Shown in pieces: positions 62,701 to 64,000 of a DNA stretch of 64,000 nucleotides; positions within the stretch are counted from its first letter, which is position 1; every line of letters starts with the position of its first letter. This DNA comes from Neoarius graeffei. Taxonomy: Eukaryota > Chordata > Actinopteri > Siluriformes > Ariidae. A program made the position numbers and the translations under genes. The notes beneath the pieces were generated by a model that had not been told where the DNA came from, made no database searches, and saw only the letters and a program-made list of their open reading frames with translations. The stretch spans positions 2,718,501 to 2,782,500 of the forward strand of contig NC_083586.1 of assembly GCF_027579695.1 (NCBI RefSeq), given 5' to 3'.

Positions 62701-63890
62701 GTGGTCTTGGTACCCAAGGCCGACGGGTCAGTCCGGTTCTGTGTAGACTATAGAAAAGTCAATGCGGTGTCTAAATTCGATGTGTACCCAATGCCTCGTA
62801 TTGATGAGTTGCTCGATCGACTAGGCATGGCTCGCTTTTACTTGACACTGGATTTAAAAAAGGGTTATTGGCAGATCCCCTTGACTCCATTATCCCGAGA
62901 AAAAACGGCCTTTTCCACACTGTTCGGCTTACACCAATTTGTCACACTTCCTTTTGGGTTGTTTGGGGCGCCCGCTACATTTCAGCAGCTGATGGATAGG
63001 GTCCTCCGCCCCCACGCCACTTATGCGGCCGCTTACCTCAACGACATTATTATCTATAGTAATGACTGGCCGAGGCACCTCCAACATCTGAGGGCCATCC
63101 TTAGGTTGCTGAGGCGAGCGGGTCTCACAGCCAACCCGAAGAAGTGTGTGATTGGGCGGGTGGAAGTACGGTATCTGGGCTTCCACTTGGGCAACGGGCA
63201 GGTGCGTCCCCAAATTAACAAGACAGCAGCAATTGCGGCCTGCCCGAGGCCCAAGACCAAAAACGGGGTGAGACAGTTCCTGGGGCTGGCTGGCTATTAT
63301 CGTAGGTTTATACCTAATTATTCGGACGTCACCAGCCCGCTGACTGATCTGACTAAAAAGGGGGCACCAGATCCGGTCCAGTGGACGGAGCAGTGCCAGC
63401 GGGCTTTTTCTGAGGTAAAGGCTGCACTGTGTGGGGGGCCACTTTTACACTCCCCTGACTTTTCTCTCCCCTTTATGTTACAGACGGATGTGTCGGACAG
63501 ATGGCTGGGGGCTGTTTTGTCCCAGGAGGTGGAGGGGGAGGATTGCCCAGTACTGTATATCAGTAGGAAGCTGTCAGTGCATGAGGGGAGCTACAGCACC
63601 ATTGAAAAAGAGTGCCTGGCGATCAAGTGGGCGGTCCTCACTCTCTGTTACTACCTGCTGGGACGCCCTTTCACCCTCTGTTCGGACCACACGCCCCTCC
63701 AGTGGCTCCACTGCATGAAGGATGCCAACGCGCGGATCATCCATTGGTATCTGTCACTCCAACACTTTAACTTCAAGGTGATCCACAGGCCAGGGGTGCA
63801 GATGGTCATGGCGGACTTCCTCTCCCATCAAGGGGGGGGGGAGTCAGCTGCAGGCTGGACGCCCACCTGGCCTGAGTTGGGCGGTGGGGG
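62701..63890 (+). pseudogene. Gmr1-type RT and RNase H
   Basis: RT contains VDYRKVNAVSKFDVYPMPR and GYWQIPLTPLS. The catalytic box reads YLND instead of YLDD (codon 63040-63042), which should abolish polymerisation. RNase H starts near 63480 (LQTDVSDRWLGAVLSQE) and includes STIEKECLAIKWA. The frame continues through the polypurine tract into the LTR, ending at 63987. Confidence 0.88.
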
Positions 63891-63892
63891 TA

Positions 63893-64000
63893 TGTGGCAG
63901 CAGGGGCGTGGTCAAGCATCGGTCTGTGACTGGAGGGCGGAGTCAGGGAAGGTAAGTGGCAGAATCACTACACCTGATGTTAATTAATGTGTTTGTGTGT
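63893..64000 (+). repeat. 3' LTR start of the Gmr1-type element
   Basis: TGTGGCAGCAGGGGCG follows the GGGCGGTGGGGGTA tract. Cut by the window end. Confidence 0.7.

Larger units (their letters stand above)
59430..64000 (+). mobile_element. Gmr1-type Ty3/gypsy element (integrase before RT), 5'-truncated
   Basis: The order is integrase (59620-62260), then RT and RNase H (62480-63850), then a polypurine tract (63881-63890) and a 3' LTR start TGTGGCAGC at 63893. Integrase upstream of RT is the hallmark of the Gmr1 group found in fish. Gag and protease are missing on the left. A Tc1 is inserted at 60362-61965. Both sides are in one frame once the Tc1 is excluded. Confidence 0.85.

Overview
The window is nuclear DNA of a bony fish, almost certainly a teleost. 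The evidence is the repeat mix: Tc1 elements, V-SINE (DANA/Mermaid-type) copies, sushi-group chromoviruses, a Gmr1-type LTR element, a Merlin transposon, several hAT elements with 8-bp target duplications, L2-like and R4-type LINEs, and low-complexity tracts throughout. No bacterial operon structure is present. Most long reading frames belong to mobile elements. Two sequences come from ordinary vertebrate genes: a multi-exon minus-strand gene resembling the CCDC106 family (31.7-47.8 kb), and an intronless, broken cDNA copy of eps8 (40.4-43.2 kb).

Layout. 1-1.3 kb: LTR-like sequence related to the retrovirus-like element at 8-19 kb. 1.45-3.06 kb: decayed Tc1. 3.1-8 kb: MITE, L2-like LINE pieces, SINE pieces and a probable BEL/Pao gag fragment. 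8.25-19.03 kb: an LTR-gag-LTR element without pol, whose right LTR is split by a sushi-type chromovirus (13.245-18.707 kb). 19-28 kb: decayed tRNA genes (Arg, Phe, Gln, Ile, Asp) mixed with a hAT element, a LINE tail and an L2 LINE split by a 1.83-kb inverted-repeat element. 28-31.6 kb: MITEs, an orphan THAP exon, a microsatellite and a V-SINE. 31.7-47.8 kb: the CCDC106-like gene. Its intron 1 holds an R4-type LINE (itself split by a hAT), its exon 2 is split by a hAT, and its first coding exon is split by a 7.8-kb composite LTR element. 48.0-53.4 kb: second chromovirus copy, about 240 bp upstream of that gene's start codon. 53.45-57.76 kb: Merlin transposon with an intron-containing, frameshifted transposase and a hAT inside it. 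58-59.4 kb: SINEs and another interspersed repeat. 59.4-64 kb: Gmr1-type LTR element with integrase upstream of reverse transcriptase, split by a Tc1 whose 340-codon transposase is uninterrupted.

The most unusual structure is the composite at 39955-47753. It consists of a truncated 5' LTR, an antisense eps8 cDNA including its polyadenylation signal and poly(A), a truncated gag, pol and a full 3' LTR, all bounded by one 4-bp target duplication. The eps8 poly(A) meets the LTR exactly at a T-tract present in the other LTR, as if nascent element DNA had primed on the mRNA tail. The captured cDNA carries a perfect 134-bp palindrome. The second clear result is that both chromovirus copies have a primer-binding site matching the predicted 5' end of their own RNA over 11 nt (Tf1/sushi-style self-priming), each copy differing only at the CpG.
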